Shown piece after piece: positions 1 to 9,502 of a stretch of DNA of 64,000 bases. Both the position numbers and the translations under genes were made by a program. Where the stretch lies: NCBI GenBank assembly GCA_011523655.1, contig WTGH01000041.1, positions 24,436 through 88,435 on the forward strand, written 5' to 3'. The notes under the pieces were generated by a model. The model was not told where the DNA came from, made no database searches, and saw only the letters and a program-made list of their open reading frames with translations. Each line of letters opens with the position of its first letter. The stretch's first letter is position 1. This DNA comes from Rhodospirillaceae bacterium. Its GTDB lineage: Bacteria > Pseudomonadota > Alphaproteobacteria > Bin65.

Positions 1-157
1 CATGGGTCAGCGTCAGCAGCCAGGCGAACAGCGCCAGCGAGAGCAGGCCGGGCAGGACCCACCAGACCGGCTTGTCGAGGCGGAGCCACGCCCAGAACGC
101 AAAGCACCCTGCGATCTCGGCGAGGGCGGCGCCGATATAAACGGCGATCGTCGTCAC
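1..157 (-). CDS. ynfA: YnfA/UPF0060 small membrane protein (N-terminal part)
   Basis: Reading from a GTG at 157 toward the window edge gives 52 codons without a stop. The protein begins [18 protein letters not shown] and continues [19 protein letters not shown]. This is the characteristic start of UPF0060 (YnfA), a roughly 110-residue protein with four membrane helices and multidrug-resistance-like topology. The first helix and most of the second are visible; the rest lies outside the window. The only reasonable start is the GTG, as there is no ATG nearby. It is divergent from the BCCT carrier. Family assignment is by remembered sequence; transport function in this organism is unproven. Confidence 0.8.
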   Translation of the reverse strand, partial: MTTIAVYIGAALAEIAGCFAFWAWLRLDKPVWWVLPGLLSLALFAWLLTLTH

Positions 158-559
158 GCTTTTCCCGTATCGCACCGCGCCGGGCCGGCACGCCTTCCGA
201 TGGCCGGAGAACCTGTCGTCCGTTTTCGCGTTTTGCCGCTATCGCTGTCAATCGGCCGTCGGTCCGCCGGTCCCGGATCCGAAAGGGCGGCCCGCACATG
301 CGCGCCGCCGCGGGCGAGGCATCGCCTTCAGGCGCCGCTCGCGTGTCGCCTTGCCGGCGGAGAACGGAGGGTCCGCGCCGCTCGCGCCGTCGGCCCTTGC
401 CGCTCCGGCATCCACGGCCGGCATCCACAGAAAGTGTTTGCAGTTGCACGGACCGGTGGGACAAGGGCGGCCGGCTGTGCTATCGTCGCGGCGTCGGACA
501 GGGTTCGCGGTCTTCGGGCGCCGGGCGATGTCCAGCATTTGAGACCGGAGATTCAATCA
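158..559. other. Divergent intergenic region, no gene seen
   Basis: About 400 bases separate the divergent ynfA and BCCT starts. Open frames cross it on both strands, but they have no recognisable protein and run through the GC-rich sequence as by-products of base composition. The two promoters must lie here, but I do not see a clear -35/-10 pair. Confidence 0.5.
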
Positions 560-2215
560 ATGTCGACAAACCGAAATCTCGTCGCCGAAACCGGCATTTT
601 CAAAGGGCTGCACAGCGGCATGGGGCTGGCGGCGAAGGGCATGGTGGTCGCCTTCGTGGTCTTCACCGCGCTCAACGTGGAGTTTGCCAACGGGATCTAC
701 TCGGCGGTCCGCGGCTGGATCGAGACAGCGCTCAACTGGTACTATGTGATTGCGCTGGTGATCCTGATGTTCGTGTGCTTCTACCTGATGCTGAGCCGAT
801 TCGGAAAGATCAGGCTGGGCGACGACGACAGCCGGCCGGAATTTTCCAGATTCTCCTGGTTTGCAATGCTGTTTTCGGCAGGCGTCGGCATCGGCATCCT
901 GTTCTTCGGCATCGCCGAGCCGATGTTCTATTTCGACAACACCCAGCCATGGAAATATCCCAATAACCCGTTTGCCGACGTAGCCGGCCATACGGCGATG
1001 AACGAGCAGCGAGCGATTGCTGCGATGCGGGTGACCTATTTCCATTGGGGTTTCCACGCCTGGGCGGTCTATGTGATCGTCGGGCTGTGTCTGGCCTATT
1101 TCGGCTTCCGCAAGAAGCTGCCGCTGACCCTGCGCTCGTCGCTGCATCCGATCATCGGCGACCGGATCTACGGGCCGATCGGACATGCCGTGGATCTGCT
1201 GGCCGTGTTCGGCACGGTGTTCGGCGTTGCGACGTCCCTGGGTCTCGGCGTCACCCAGATGGCGGCCGGTCTCAATCATCTGTTCGGGCTCGACCCTGGT
1301 CTGGTCACGCAGCTTGTCCTGATCGCGGTGATTTCCGTCGTGGCGACCCTGTCGGCGGTATCGGGTGTCGGCAATGGCATCCGGATAATCTCCGAGTGGA
1401 ATATCTGGCTGAGCGCGGTGCTGCTGGCCTTCTTCCTGTTCGGCGGGCCGTTCAATTGGCTGATGGGCTTCTTCATCACGACTCTCGGCGACTATCTGTG
1501 GAACGCCATTCCAATGGGCTTCCAGATCTTCAGCGATAAGGGCGCGGCCTCCTGGCAGGGCGGCTGGACCATTTTCTACTGGGGCTGGTGGATATCCTGG
1601 GCGCCCTTCGTCGGCATGTTCATCGCCCGGATCAGCCGGGGCCGGACGATCCGCGAATTCATGCTCGGCGTGATGTTCGTGCCGACCTCGATCTCGTTCG
1701 TGTGGCTGTGCATGTTCGGCGGGACGGCGATGTGGATGGAGTTGAATGCCGCCGGCGGCGTCGGCACGGCGGGCATCGCAGACCTGGTGCGCAACTGGGA
1801 TCTGCCGTCTGCGCTCTACGGCACGATCAGCCAGGTGACGGAGCTTGGCTGGCTCAACTGGGCCATGGCGGCGCTCGCCACCATGCTGTTGGCAACCTGG
1901 TTCATCACCTCGTCGGATTCGGGAACGCTGGTGATTACGACCATGCTGAGCATGGGCGACGACAACCCGCCCCAGCGCTTCCGCATCGTCTGGGGCATGG
2001 GCGAGGGCTTCGTCGCTGCCGTCCTGCTGGCGGCAGGCGGCCTGACGGCCCTTCAGACGGCGTCGATCGCCGCAGCGCTCCCGGTCAGCGTGATCCTGCT
2101 GCTGATGGCATACGGCATCATCAAGTCGCTGCACGAGGATCCGAGCGCGGTCGCCGCGCCGCCTGAGGACCGTGCGCCCGACGGGACGCGCATGGCCCAG
2201 GAACTGCACGCCTGA
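560..2215 (+). CDS. BCCT-family betaine/choline/carnitine-type transporter
   Basis: A 551-residue inner-membrane carrier, near the usual length for the betaine/choline/carnitine transporter family. The ATG at 560 was chosen because homology begins a few residues later (MSTNRNLVAETGIFKGLHSG) and upstream codons look non-coding. Family landmarks are the glycine-rich stretch SAGVGIGILFFGIAEP (residues 106-121) in the unwound third helix, and the aromatic signature WGWWISWAPFVGMF followed by IARISRGRTIREF (about 341-367), which forms the quaternary-amine aromatic box and the cytoplasmic loop. There is no long charged C-terminal osmosensing tail, so uptake for nutrition fits better than osmoregulation. 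The substrate is probably a quaternary or N-methylated amine, consistent with the sarcosine-oxidase-type genes at the far end of the window. Confidence 0.93.
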   Translation: MSTNRNLVAETGIFKGLHSGMGLAAKGMVVAFVVFTALNVEFANGIYSAVRGWIETALNWYYVIALVILMFVCFYLMLSRFGKIRLGDDDSRPEFSRFSWFAMLFSAGVGIGILFFGIAEPMFYFDNTQPWKYPNNPFADVAGHTAMNEQRAIAAMRVTYFHWGFHAWAVYVIVGLCLAYFGFRKKLPLTLRSSLHPIIGDRIYGPIGHAVDLLAVFGTVFGVATSLGLGVTQMAAGLNHLFGLDPGLVTQLVLIAVISVVATLSAVSGVGNGIRIISEWNIWLSAVLLAFFLFGGPFNWLMGFFITTLGDYLWNAIPMGFQIFSDKGAASWQGGWTIFYWGWWISWAPFVGMFIARISRGRTIREFMLGVMFVPTSISFVWLCMFGGTAMWMELNAAGGVGTAGIADLVRNWDLPSALYGTISQVTELGWLNWAMAALATMLLATWFITSSDSGTLVITTMLSMGDDNPPQRFRIVWGMGEGFVAAVLLAAGGLTALQTASIAAALPVSVILLLMAYGIIKSLHEDPSAVAAPPEDRAPDGTRMAQELHA

Positions 2216-2323
2216 CCCGGCGGTCCGGCGCGGCAAGAGCGGCGCCGGACCCACCGGCGCTGCTCCGCCGCCGGGGGCGGGACGTGCCGGGCATCTGTCA
2301 ATCCGGGCCGGGCTAAGCGGCCG

Positions 2324-4066
2324 ATGCCCCGGGCGGCGGTTGCGGCTCTCCGGATCGTGTCGATCGCCGCGCTCGGCGTCGTGGCCGGGACGCTGGCGTC
2401 CCTGGCCGCGATCGGGTTCGTCGAAACGGTCGCCCTGCTGAATGACTGGCTGCTCGTCTCGCCGCGCAGCCGCTTCATGGCAGGCGATCCGCTTCTGCTG
2501 ACGGTTGCCACCATCTGCGTGCCGGCAGCGGGTGGGCTGATCGTCGGCGTGCTGCACCGCTACATGCCGGATCGCCGGCCGCACGGGCCGCCGGACATCA
2601 TCCGCGCCGCCCATCTGCACGACGGCCGGATGCCGGCCCGCGCCGGCTTCCTCAGCGCTCTCACCAGCCTGGTTTCCCTCGGCTCCGGCGCGTCCGTCGG
2701 GCAATACGGTCCGCTCGCGCATCTCGGCGCGACCCTCGGCTCCCTCGCCGCCCGGTTCGACCGGAACAGCCGGTGGATGGGTACGGCGGGGGTGGGCTGC
2801 GGCGCAGCTGCCGCGATCGCGACGGCGTTCAACGCCCCGATCGCGGGAATCATTTTCGCCCACGAGGTGATCCTGCGCCACTATTCCCTGCGCACCTTCG
2901 CGCCGATCACCGTGGCGGCGACGATCGGTTACGTCGTTGCCAACATCGTCTTCGAGCGCCCGCCGTTGTTCCAGGTGGAGGCGGTAAGCGTGAAGGCCGC
3001 GCCGGAATTCCTCGGTTTCATCCTGATCGGCGCCGTCGGCGCCTTCGTCGCCGTGCTCTATATGCGCGCGATCCTCTTCGCCGGCCGGGTCGCCCGGTCC
3101 CTGCCTCTCGCCGACTGGTCCAAGCCGATGCTGGCGGGCGCGGCCCTGGGCGTGGCCGCGATCTGGCTGCCCGACATCCTGGGCATCGGCAAGGAGACGC
3201 TGCGCTTCGCCGTCATCGATGGCGCCTTCGCCCCGGCAGAACTGGCTGCGCTGCTCGTCGCCAAGATCGCTGCGACGGCGCTGTGCATCGGCTTCGGCTT
3301 CGCCGGCGGCGTGTTCAGCCCGGCCCTGCTGATCGGCATCCTGTTCGGCGCGCTCGCCGGCGTCGGCGCCGAACCGCTGCTCGGCGACCTGCGCTCGGAC
3401 ATCGCCATCTATGCGATCTGCGGCATGGTTGCCGTGACCAGCGCGGTCATCGGCGCGCCGCTCACCGCGATCCTGATCGTGTTCGAACTGACCCGCAACT
3501 ACGACCTGGCGACCGCAGCCATGGTCAGCGTCGTCTTCTCGAACCTGGTCTCCTACCGGATTTTCGGCCGGTCCCTGTTCGACGTGCAGCTCCGGGCCGG
3601 GGGCTTCGACCTTGCCTCCGGCCGGGACAGGGCGATCCTCGACCTCCGCCCGATCGACGGCTACCTCAGCCAGGACTACACGGCCCTGGCGCCGGACACA
3701 CCGCCTGCCAAGGCGAAATCGCGGCTCGTGGGGGACCGCCGCCACGAGGGCTATGTCGTCGACACCGACGGACGTTACCTCGGCACGGTGAAACTCGACG
3801 AACTGGTGGCGTGGGAAGATGGCGGCGGCGCGGCGTCCGGCGCTACGGTCGCGCATCTCGCGAAGCCGGAGGCGTTGATTTTCACGGGGGGAATGTCGAT
3901 CTGGGCCGCGATGGAGCAGATGGGCGATTTCGTCGGCGAGAGCATCCCGGTTCTCGAGGACGGGGAAGACGGCCGGATGCTGGGCGTGGTGTTCGAGGCG
4001 GCCATCGTCAAGGCGTGGCTGGACACGATGAACGACATGCGCCGGGAGGAGAATGCGGGGGCCTGA
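2324..4066 (+). CDS. ClC-family chloride channel/transporter with CBS-type tail, atypical gating residues
   Basis: A 580-residue ClC protein: membrane domain to about residue 425 and a C-terminal cytosolic region resembling paired CBS domains (about 440-570). Anion-pathway motifs are present: GSGAS at 120-124 (usual GSGIP), GQYGP at 126-130 (usual GREGP) and GGVFSP at 328-333 (usual GxFxP). The gating glutamate of GREGP is a tyrosine (Tyr128). In the FNAPIAGIIFAHEV segment the residue aligned by eye with the internal proton glutamate (E. coli Glu203) is valine (Val182). In the studied exchangers both glutamates are needed for proton coupling, so this is predicted to be an uncoupled Cl- pathway or one with altered anion choice. 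It follows the BCCT gene by about 100 bases, possibly co-transcribed. Confidence 0.9.
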   Translation: MPRAAVAALRIVSIAALGVVAGTLASLAAIGFVETVALLNDWLLVSPRSRFMAGDPLLLTVATICVPAAGGLIVGVLHRYMPDRRPHGPPDIIRAAHLHDGRMPARAGFLSALTSLVSLGSGASVGQYGPLAHLGATLGSLAARFDRNSRWMGTAGVGCGAAAAIATAFNAPIAGIIFAHEVILRHYSLRTFAPITVAATIGYVVANIVFERPPLFQVEAVSVKAAPEFLGFILIGAVGAFVAVLYMRAILFAGRVARSLPLADWSKPMLAGAALGVAAIWLPDILGIGKETLRFAVIDGAFAPAELAALLVAKIAATALCIGFGFAGGVFSPALLIGILFGALAGVGAEPLLGDLRSDIAIYAICGMVAVTSAVIGAPLTAILIVFELTRNYDLATAAMVSVVFSNLVSYRIFGRSLFDVQLRAGGFDLASGRDRAILDLRPIDGYLSQDYTALAPDTPPAKAKSRLVGDRRHEGYVVDTDGRYLGTVKLDELVAWEDGGGAASGATVAHLAKPEALIFTGGMSIWAAMEQMGDFVGESIPVLEDGEDGRMLGVVFEAAIVKAWLDTMNDMRREENAGA

Positions 4067-4092
4067 GCGCCCGCCGCCGGCCGGGAGGAGCC

Positions 4093-5244
4093 ATGCCACT
4101 GCAACCGATCCGTTTCGCCGCCGCCGGACTCGCGGTCCTCGCGGCCGCCATATGGCTTGCTGTCGCCGGGCCGGGCGCCGCCGCCGACCGGGCGCTTACG
4201 GTCGCGACCTGGGGCGGCGCCTACGAACACAGCCAGAAGAAAGCCTATTTCGAGCCGTTCACCGCAAAGACGGGCATCCCCATCCGGACCGCGCGCTACA
4301 ATGGCGGGCTGGCCGAACTCCGCCGGCAGCGCCGCAGCGGCAGCGTCACCTGGGACGTCATCGACATGACGAAGGCCGATAACCGCGCGGCCTGCAAACA
4401 GGGGCTGCTGGAGCCGATCGACCATTCGATTCTTCTGCCGGGCATCGACGGCACGCCGGCCCGCCGGGACTTCGTCGACGGCGCGCTGACGGAGTGCGGG
4501 GTGTCGCATATTGTCTATGCGACGGTCATCGCGTACAACCGCAACGCCTTTCCGGGCGAGCGCCCGAGCCGGATCCGGGACCTGTTCGATATCCGGCGCT
4601 TCCCCGGCAAGCGGGCGCTGCAGAAGATTCCCGACGCAAACCTCGAATGGGCGCTGAGGTCCTACGGGGTGCCGCGCCAGGAAATCTACCCGTTGCTGAG
4701 CACGGAACGCGGCCTCCGGCTCGCCTTCGAGAAGCTCGACAGCATCCGCGACCATACGATCTGGTGGACCGACGTGGCGCAGCCGGTGGAGCTGCTCGTC
4801 TCCGGAAAGGCGGTCATCGCTTCGCAGTATAACGGCCGCCTGTTCGATGCCGCCGCGGTCAGGGGCCATCCCATCGAAATCGTCTGGGACGCGCAGGTCT
4901 CCGAACTGAGCGCCCTGGCGATCCCGAAAGGGACTCCGCGGCTGCGTGATGCCCTGCGTTTCATTCGGTTCGCAACCGGCACCCGTCCGCTCGCCGACCA
5001 GGCGAAGTACATCGCCTACGGCCCGGCCCGCCGGTCGTCGATGAAGCTGGTCTCCCGACACGCCGGAACCGGCGTGGACATGCGGCCCCACCTGCCGACC
5101 GACCCGTCGAACTTCAGCACGGCGATCCTCAAGGATACCGAATGGTATGCCAGCCTCTACGACCGGATCGTGGCGCGCTTCCGGGCGTGGCTCGCCGGGC
5201 ACAAGGGGCAGGATCCGGCACGGAAGGGGCAGGGCGGCAGTTGA
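4093..5244 (+). CDS. Periplasmic substrate-binding protein of the polyamine/PotD-like ABC type
   Basis: A 383-residue exported protein. The ATG at 4093 has a strong GGGAGGAG ribosome site 6 bases upstream and begins a signal peptide (hydrophobic AAAGLAVLAAAIWLAVAG, cleavage likely after GAAA). The mature part starts RALTVATWGGAYEHSQKKAY, the typical first strand of extracellular solute-binding family 1 proteins for spermidine/putrescine-like substrates, and has DVIDMTKAD and IWWTDVAQPVELL segments typical of the cluster. No permease or ATPase genes lie beside it, so it is an orphan binding protein or works with a distant carrier. It lies 26 bases after the ClC gene on the same strand. The ligand cannot be read from sequence. 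Confidence 0.85.
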   Translation: MPLQPIRFAAAGLAVLAAAIWLAVAGPGAAADRALTVATWGGAYEHSQKKAYFEPFTAKTGIPIRTARYNGGLAELRRQRRSGSVTWDVIDMTKADNRAACKQGLLEPIDHSILLPGIDGTPARRDFVDGALTECGVSHIVYATVIAYNRNAFPGERPSRIRDLFDIRRFPGKRALQKIPDANLEWALRSYGVPRQEIYPLLSTERGLRLAFEKLDSIRDHTIWWTDVAQPVELLVSGKAVIASQYNGRLFDAAAVRGHPIEIVWDAQVSELSALAIPKGTPRLRDALRFIRFATGTRPLADQAKYIAYGPARRSSMKLVSRHAGTGVDMRPHLPTDPSNFSTAILKDTEWYASLYDRIVARFRAWLAGHKGQDPARKGQGGS

Positions 5245-5324
5245 CGTCGGTGCAATCCGCGGCGCAGGGTCGTCCGTCGCGCCGGTCGGCCGGCGCCGCA
5301 AGCGGAACCTGCAGGACCCCGGCC

Positions 5325-6125
5325 ATGCTGGAACTCTATCACTTCTGGGATTCGCCCTGCTGCTTCAAGGTCCGGCTGGTCCTGGCCGAGAAGGGGCTGG
5401 ACTGGGCAGAGCGCTATATCGCGACCCACCGCTTCGAGCATTTCCGGCTCGAATACCAGGCGCTCAACCGCCACAGCAAGATTCCGACGCTGGTCCATGA
5501 CGGCCGCCCGGTCATCCAGTCCTCCGAGATCGCCCGCTATCTGGACGAGCGGTTCCCCGAACCCCGGCTCAGGCCCGACGAACCGGCGGCGCGCGCGACC
5601 ATGCGCGAATGGATCGCCGAAGAGCAGGAATACCTGTTTCCGCTGATCGTCACCCTCAGCTTCAATCTGATGATGAAGCTGCGCAGCGTGGGCTTCGGCA
5701 TGGAACAACTTGAGGAATGGTCGCTGCGCCATCCGGACCAGACGCGGGCGCAGGACTATCTGCACCGGGTTTCCGGGCCGCCGGACCGTGCCGCCGTCGA
5801 CGCGGCCGCGGCCAAATTCCGCTGGCACATGACGCATCTGGAGACTGTGCTGAATGCGGGCGGCGGCCCGTGGATCTGCGGGCCGGACTATTCGCTGGCC
5901 GACATCTGCGTCGCGCCGATCCTCGACCGGGTCGAGTCCCTCGACCTTGCCGGCCTGTGGGCCGACCTGCCGGCAGTCGGCGCATGGTTCGGGCGGATGA
6001 GGGAGCGGCCGGCCTTCCGGCAGGCCGCACCGCCCTTCGAATACCGCATGTGGGGCCCGCTCAAGCCGCCGCCCGCCCGCCCGGTCGACCCGAATGCGGC
6101 GGGCGATACATTCCCGGCGGCGTGA
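5325..6125 (+). CDS. Glutathione S-transferase family protein
   Basis: A 266-residue cytosolic protein with the N-terminal thioredoxin-like domain (MLELYHFWDSPCCFKVRLVL, residues 1-20) and the glutathione-binding RHSKIPTLVHDGRPVIQSSEIARYL segment, containing the cis-proline and the ES/SS pair that contacts glutamate of GSH. The helical C-terminal domain contains the conserved N-capping region YSLADICVAPIL. The start at 5325 is the ATG just before this fold; a longer open frame upstream has no homology. Cys12/Cys13 sit at the catalytic turn, so Ser or Cys chemistry is possible. Substrate is unknown. It follows the binding-protein gene by 80 bases on the same strand. Confidence 0.87.
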   Translation: MLELYHFWDSPCCFKVRLVLAEKGLDWAERYIATHRFEHFRLEYQALNRHSKIPTLVHDGRPVIQSSEIARYLDERFPEPRLRPDEPAARATMREWIAEEQEYLFPLIVTLSFNLMMKLRSVGFGMEQLEEWSLRHPDQTRAQDYLHRVSGPPDRAAVDAAAAKFRWHMTHLETVLNAGGGPWICGPDYSLADICVAPILDRVESLDLAGLWADLPAVGAWFGRMRERPAFRQAAPPFEYRMWGPLKPPPARPVDPNAAGDTFPAA

Positions 6126-6181
6126 AAGCTTCGGCGGCCGCCGCGGCGGCGATTCCGGCCCCAACGCCCGTTGCGCCGGCG

Positions 6182-6919
6182 CTACCTCCGCCGGGCGGCC
6201 CGGATTCGCTGCCAGATTTCCGCGATCAGGTCCGCCGCCCGGTTTTGCGCCGCGGGCGAAAGGCGGAGCCGGGCGGCATCTCTCAACTCCGGCGCCCGGA
6301 CATATCCCTGTCCGGCGGCCAGGCTGGTCCAGACGAACGCCCGGAAATCGTCCTGCGGGACGCCGTATCCCCGGAAGTATAACAGGCCCAGATTGTACTG
6401 CGCCCGCGCCAGGCCGCGTTCCGCGGCCAGGCGGAACCACCGGGCCGCTTTCGCATTGTCGGCCGGCACCCCTTTACCCGTGAAATAGGCGAAACCCAGA
6501 TTGTGCTGGGAGGCCGCATGTCCCTGCGCCGCCGCCTTGCGGAACCATTTCAGCGCTTCGACATCGTCGGCGGCGATCCCCCGGCCCCGGAAATAGGCGC
6601 TGCCCAGATTGTGCTGCGCAACCGCGTGCCCCTGTTTCGCGGCCTTGCGGAACCACTTTACCGCTTCCGCGTGATCGGCCGGGACACCGAGACCCCTGCC
6701 GTACAGGATGCCCAGCGTGTTCTGCCCGTTCGCGTTGCCCCGTTCGGCAAGTACGCGGAAGGCCTTCAAGGCTTCAGGATAGTCGCCGCGCCGGTAGGCG
6801 TCGATGCCGGTCCGGAGGAGATCCTGGCCGGACGCCTGGGCCGCGTGCAGGACAACAACGGCGACAAGAAGCACGGAACGAAAATTCACGCTGCGTATCC
6901 TGTGGGCGAATCGGAACAT
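6182..6919 (-). CDS. Exported Sel1-repeat protein
   Basis: A 245-residue protein with an N-terminal signal sequence (VLLVAVVVLHAAQASGQ) and at least four Sel1-like (SLR) repeats of about 36 residues. Repeats read as variants of A.....LG..Y..G.GV..D..EA..WF..AA..GHA, for example in residues 60-205. Such repeats form an alpha-solenoid that binds partner proteins, often in envelope or stress functions. Convergent with the GST gene and divergent from the Rieske oxygenase. No enzymatic motif is visible and the partner is unknown. Confidence 0.88.
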   Translation of the reverse strand: MFRFAHRIRSVNFRSVLLVAVVVLHAAQASGQDLLRTGIDAYRRGDYPEALKAFRVLAERGNANGQNTLGILYGRGLGVPADHAEAVKWFRKAAKQGHAVAQHNLGSAYFRGRGIAADDVEALKWFRKAAAQGHAASQHNLGFAYFTGKGVPADNAKAARWFRLAAERGLARAQYNLGLLYFRGYGVPQDDFRAFVWTSLAAGQGYVRAPELRDAARLRLSPAAQNRAADLIAEIWQRIRAARRR

Positions 6920-7114
6920 CGCCGCCGGCGTCCGCCAGAACCGGGCTCAACGAAGAATAGACCGGGCCGGAACCGCATTCTACCGGAGTGCGCGATTGCC
7001 CCGGACCGGCTTCGGCGCATGGGGCTTCGCGATTCGGTCTTTTCAAACGCCCGGCATGGGCGTATGAGCGCGCCCCGACATTCCGTATGGCCTTAACCTG
7101 TGCGAGAATGAGCA

Positions 7115-8320
7115 ATGAACATGCGCGTGTCTCCAACCCCGGATTCCTCCCCCGCCGCCGCGCCTGCCTGGACCCCCGGGATCGCCGCTGCGGTCGCTGC
7201 GCTGGCAGACGATCCGCAGCACCCGACCGGCCTGCCGGCGCCGTTCTATACCGACGATGCGATGCTGGCCCTGGAGCGCGACACGGTGCTGGCGACCGGC
7301 TGGACGGCGCTCGCCTTCGGCGCCGACGTGCCGGAGCCCGGCGACCTGTTCCCGGTCGATCTGGCCGGCCTGCCGCTGCTGCTGGTGCGGGGCCGCGACG
7401 GGGAATTGCGCGTCTTCCACAATGTCTGCCGCCATCGCGGCATGAAGCTGGTGGCGGAGCCGGGCAACGCCGGCCGGGTCATCAAATGCCCCTATCACGC
7501 CTGGTGCTACGGTCTCGACGGCAGCCTGAGCGCCACGCCCCATGTCGGCGGCCCCGGCGTCCACGAATGCGAGGGCTTCGATACCGGAGATTTCGGCCTC
7601 ATGCCGGTGCGCAGCGGCGTCTGGCACGATACCGTCTTCGTCAATCTCGACGGCAAGGCGCCGCCGCTCGCCGAGGTGCTGGCGCCGCTGAAGGAACGCT
7701 GGGCGGCGTTCGAGGATGCAACGCTGGTTACAGAGGACGGCTTCGGCTTCGGCTTCGACCTGGCGACCAACTGGAAGCTGCCGATCGAGAACTATCTCGA
7801 ATCCTATCATCTGCCGACCATCCATCCCGGCCTCAACCGCTTCTCGCGCCTGGAGGACCATTACAACATCGCCGGGCCGGGCGGCATCGCGGGCCAGGGC
7901 TCCACGGTCTGCCGCCCGCCGATGGACGAAGAGGGCCGCCGGCTGCCGACCCTCGACGGGCTGCCGGACGAATGGCTGGAAAAGGCCGAATATATCGCCG
8001 TCTTTCCCAACGTCATGTTCGGTATTCACCGCGACCATCTCTACAGCGTGATCGCGACGCCGGTTGCGCCGGGCCGCACGACCGAGCGGGCGCGCATCTA
8101 CTGCTACAGCCCCGACGGCCTGTCCGGCGACCTGAAGGCGCTGCGCCGGCAGACGGTCGAGATCTGGCGCGGCATCTTCGCCGAAGACGTGATCCCCGTC
8201 GAAGGAATGCAGGCCGGCCGCCACTCGGCGGCGTTCGACGGCGGTGCGCTCACCCCGGTGATGGACGCGCCGACCCGGCACTATCACGTCTGGCTCGCCC
8301 GGGCGCTGACCGGGCACTGA
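7115..8320 (+). CDS. Rieske non-heme iron oxygenase, alpha subunit
   Basis: A 401-residue ring-hydroxylating-type oxygenase. The Rieske [2Fe-2S] ligands are Cys105-x-His107 and Cys125-x2-His128 (CRHRG ... CPYHAW). The mononuclear iron site is in NYLESYHLPTIHP (Asn226, His232, His237), and the domain continues to the C-terminus. No beta subunit, ferredoxin or reductase lies next to it, so electrons must come from elsewhere. Members of this family include aromatic dioxygenases and the demethylases of glycine betaine, stachydrine and carnitine. Given the BCCT carrier and sarcosine-type oxidases in the window a betaine-type substrate is attractive, but the sequence does not prove it. Start is the first of two in-frame ATGs (7115, 7121). 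Confidence 0.9.
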   Translation: MNMRVSPTPDSSPAAAPAWTPGIAAAVAALADDPQHPTGLPAPFYTDDAMLALERDTVLATGWTALAFGADVPEPGDLFPVDLAGLPLLLVRGRDGELRVFHNVCRHRGMKLVAEPGNAGRVIKCPYHAWCYGLDGSLSATPHVGGPGVHECEGFDTGDFGLMPVRSGVWHDTVFVNLDGKAPPLAEVLAPLKERWAAFEDATLVTEDGFGFGFDLATNWKLPIENYLESYHLPTIHPGLNRFSRLEDHYNIAGPGGIAGQGSTVCRPPMDEEGRRLPTLDGLPDEWLEKAEYIAVFPNVMFGIHRDHLYSVIATPVAPGRTTERARIYCYSPDGLSGDLKALRRQTVEIWRGIFAEDVIPVEGMQAGRHSAAFDGGALTPVMDAPTRHYHVWLARALTGH

Positions 8321-8378
8321 CCGCGCGCCGACTGGGCGCCGGCCTCGCTGCCGGGAACGGTGGGGGTCCCTGAAACGC

Positions 8379-8406
8379 AAAACGGCGGACCGGGGCCCGC
8401 CGTTTC
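8379..8406. terminator. Inverted repeat, likely bidirectional terminator
   Basis: AAACGGCGG (8380-8388) pairs with CCGCCGTTT (8397-8405) around a GC-rich loop. On the minus strand the hairpin is followed by TTTTGCGTTT, so it probably ends rpmJ transcription; on the plus strand it may end the Rieske oxygenase gene. The two genes converge on it. Confidence 0.6.
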
Positions 8407-8436
8407 AACCGTATCCGGGCAGGCGCCCCTGCCGTG

Positions 8437-8562
8437 TCAGCCCTGGCGCGCCTTGAACTTGCGCACCGTCTTGCTGATCACATAGATGCGCCCGCGCCGG
8501 CGCACGACGCGGCAGTCCTTGTGGCGCTTCTTCAGGGTCTTGACGGAGCTTGCGACTTTCAT
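8437..8562 (-). CDS. rpmJ: 50S ribosomal protein L36, alphaproteobacterial form
   Basis: A 41-residue basic protein, [20 protein letters not shown] then [21 protein letters not shown]. This is the 41-residue L36 form usual in alphaproteobacteria, with the conserved LKKRH and C-terminal RFKARQG-like ends. It lacks the four zinc ligands (C+ form) of the shorter bacterial L36; only one Cys is present, so it is a zinc-free (C-) L36 that should bind rRNA without metal. The ATG at 8562 begins the conserved MKV. As in many alphaproteobacteria it is a free-standing gene away from the ribosomal operons. Confidence 0.95.
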   Translation of the reverse strand: MKVASSVKTLKKRHKDCRVVRRRGRIYVISKTVRKFKARQG

Positions 8563-8671
8563 GGGTCCGGCGCCGGCTGGGGAAATCGATCCGAAGGCGG
8601 GCAGATAGGCCGGCGCCGGGCGGCTGTCAACCGCGCGTTCCGGCGCATTCCCGCCCGCATTCGGGGCAAGC

Positions 8672-9499
8672 TCAGGCAGCGGCCGCCGCGTCCCGCCGCC
8701 ACACGACCGGGTAGAGGCCGCTGTCCATCGGGTCGCCGTCGCCCAGCGCATCGGTCATCAGAGGCTTCGCCGTGCCCGGCCTCGTATCGTAACGGGCGTC
8801 GTCGCCGGTATAGCGCACCGTGTAGCCGCGCCGGCGCACGTCGCTGCGCAGGTTGCCGCCGGCGCCGTGGACCGCCATGGCATGGAAGGCGATAACGTCG
8901 CCGGGTTCCATGTCCCAGGCGACGATGTCGTAGTTGCCGCGCGCCGCCTCGATATCCGGCATCGTCTCATAGTCCGGATTGTCGTCGTAGCTGCGGGTCA
9001 CGGTCTTGCCGAACGGTTCGGGCTGGAACCAGCGGTCCCACAGGTGCGAGCCGCGGACGAATTCCAGGCGGCCGTTCTCCGCCGTGGTCGGGTCCAGCGC
9101 CAGCCAGAAGGACATGACCTGCCGGCCGCGCACCGGCCAGTAGGGCTGGTCGTTGTGCCAGCGGGTCCGGTTGACCGTCCCCGGCTCCTTCACGAAGAGC
9201 TGGTCGTAGAGCAGGTTGATCTTGGATGCGCCGAAGAACTGCGCCGCCAGCTCCGCCAGGCCGCTCCCGAAGCAGTAAGCGCGGAAATCCGGATCGTTCT
9301 GCCAGACGCGCAGATTGCCGTGGAACCGGCCCTCACCCTCGGCCTCGTAGCTGTGGCAGAACGGGCCGGGGTTCGCGATGTCCCGCTCGATCGCCGCGGC
9401 GACCCGCTCACGCCATTCCGGGCCGATGACGCCCTTCAGCAGGACGGCGCCGTCCGCCTCGAACGCCTCGATCTCCTGCGGGATGGCCCGGTACGGCAC
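8672..9499 (-). CDS. Phytanoyl-CoA dioxygenase (PhyH) family Fe(II)/2-oxoglutarate oxygenase
   Basis: A 275-residue double-stranded beta-helix oxygenase. The metal-binding HxD is in [11 protein letters not shown] (His115, Asp117), the distal histidine is most likely His211 in [10 protein letters not shown], and the basic residue for 2-oxoglutarate is in the following RRRGYTVRY. The family hydroxylates diverse small molecules and fatty acyl groups. The start is a GTG at 9499, only 3 bases after the stop of the DUF1330 gene, so the two form an operon and are probably translationally coupled. Substrate unknown. Confidence 0.88.
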   Translation of the reverse strand: MPYRAIPQEIEAFEADGAVLLKGVIGPEWRERVAAAIERDIANPGPFCHSYEAEGEGRFHGNLRVWQNDPDFRAYCFGSGLAELAAQFFGASKINLLYDQLFVKEPGTVNRTRWHNDQPYWPVRGRQVMSFWLALDPTTAENGRLEFVRGSHLWDRWFQPEPFGKTVTRSYDDNPDYETMPDIEAARGNYDIVAWDMEPGDVIAFHAMAVHGAGGNLRSDVRRRGYTVRYTGDDARYDTRPGTAKPLMTDALGDGDPMDSGLYPVVWRRDAAAAA

Positions 9500-9502
9500 G
9501 GT

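Noticed and set aside
557..4099. A very long open frame on the minus strand opposite the BCCT and ClC genes
   Set aside because: It has no domain, is rich in Arg, Gly, Asp and His as antisense of high-GC codons usually is, and both plus-strand genes are clear families.
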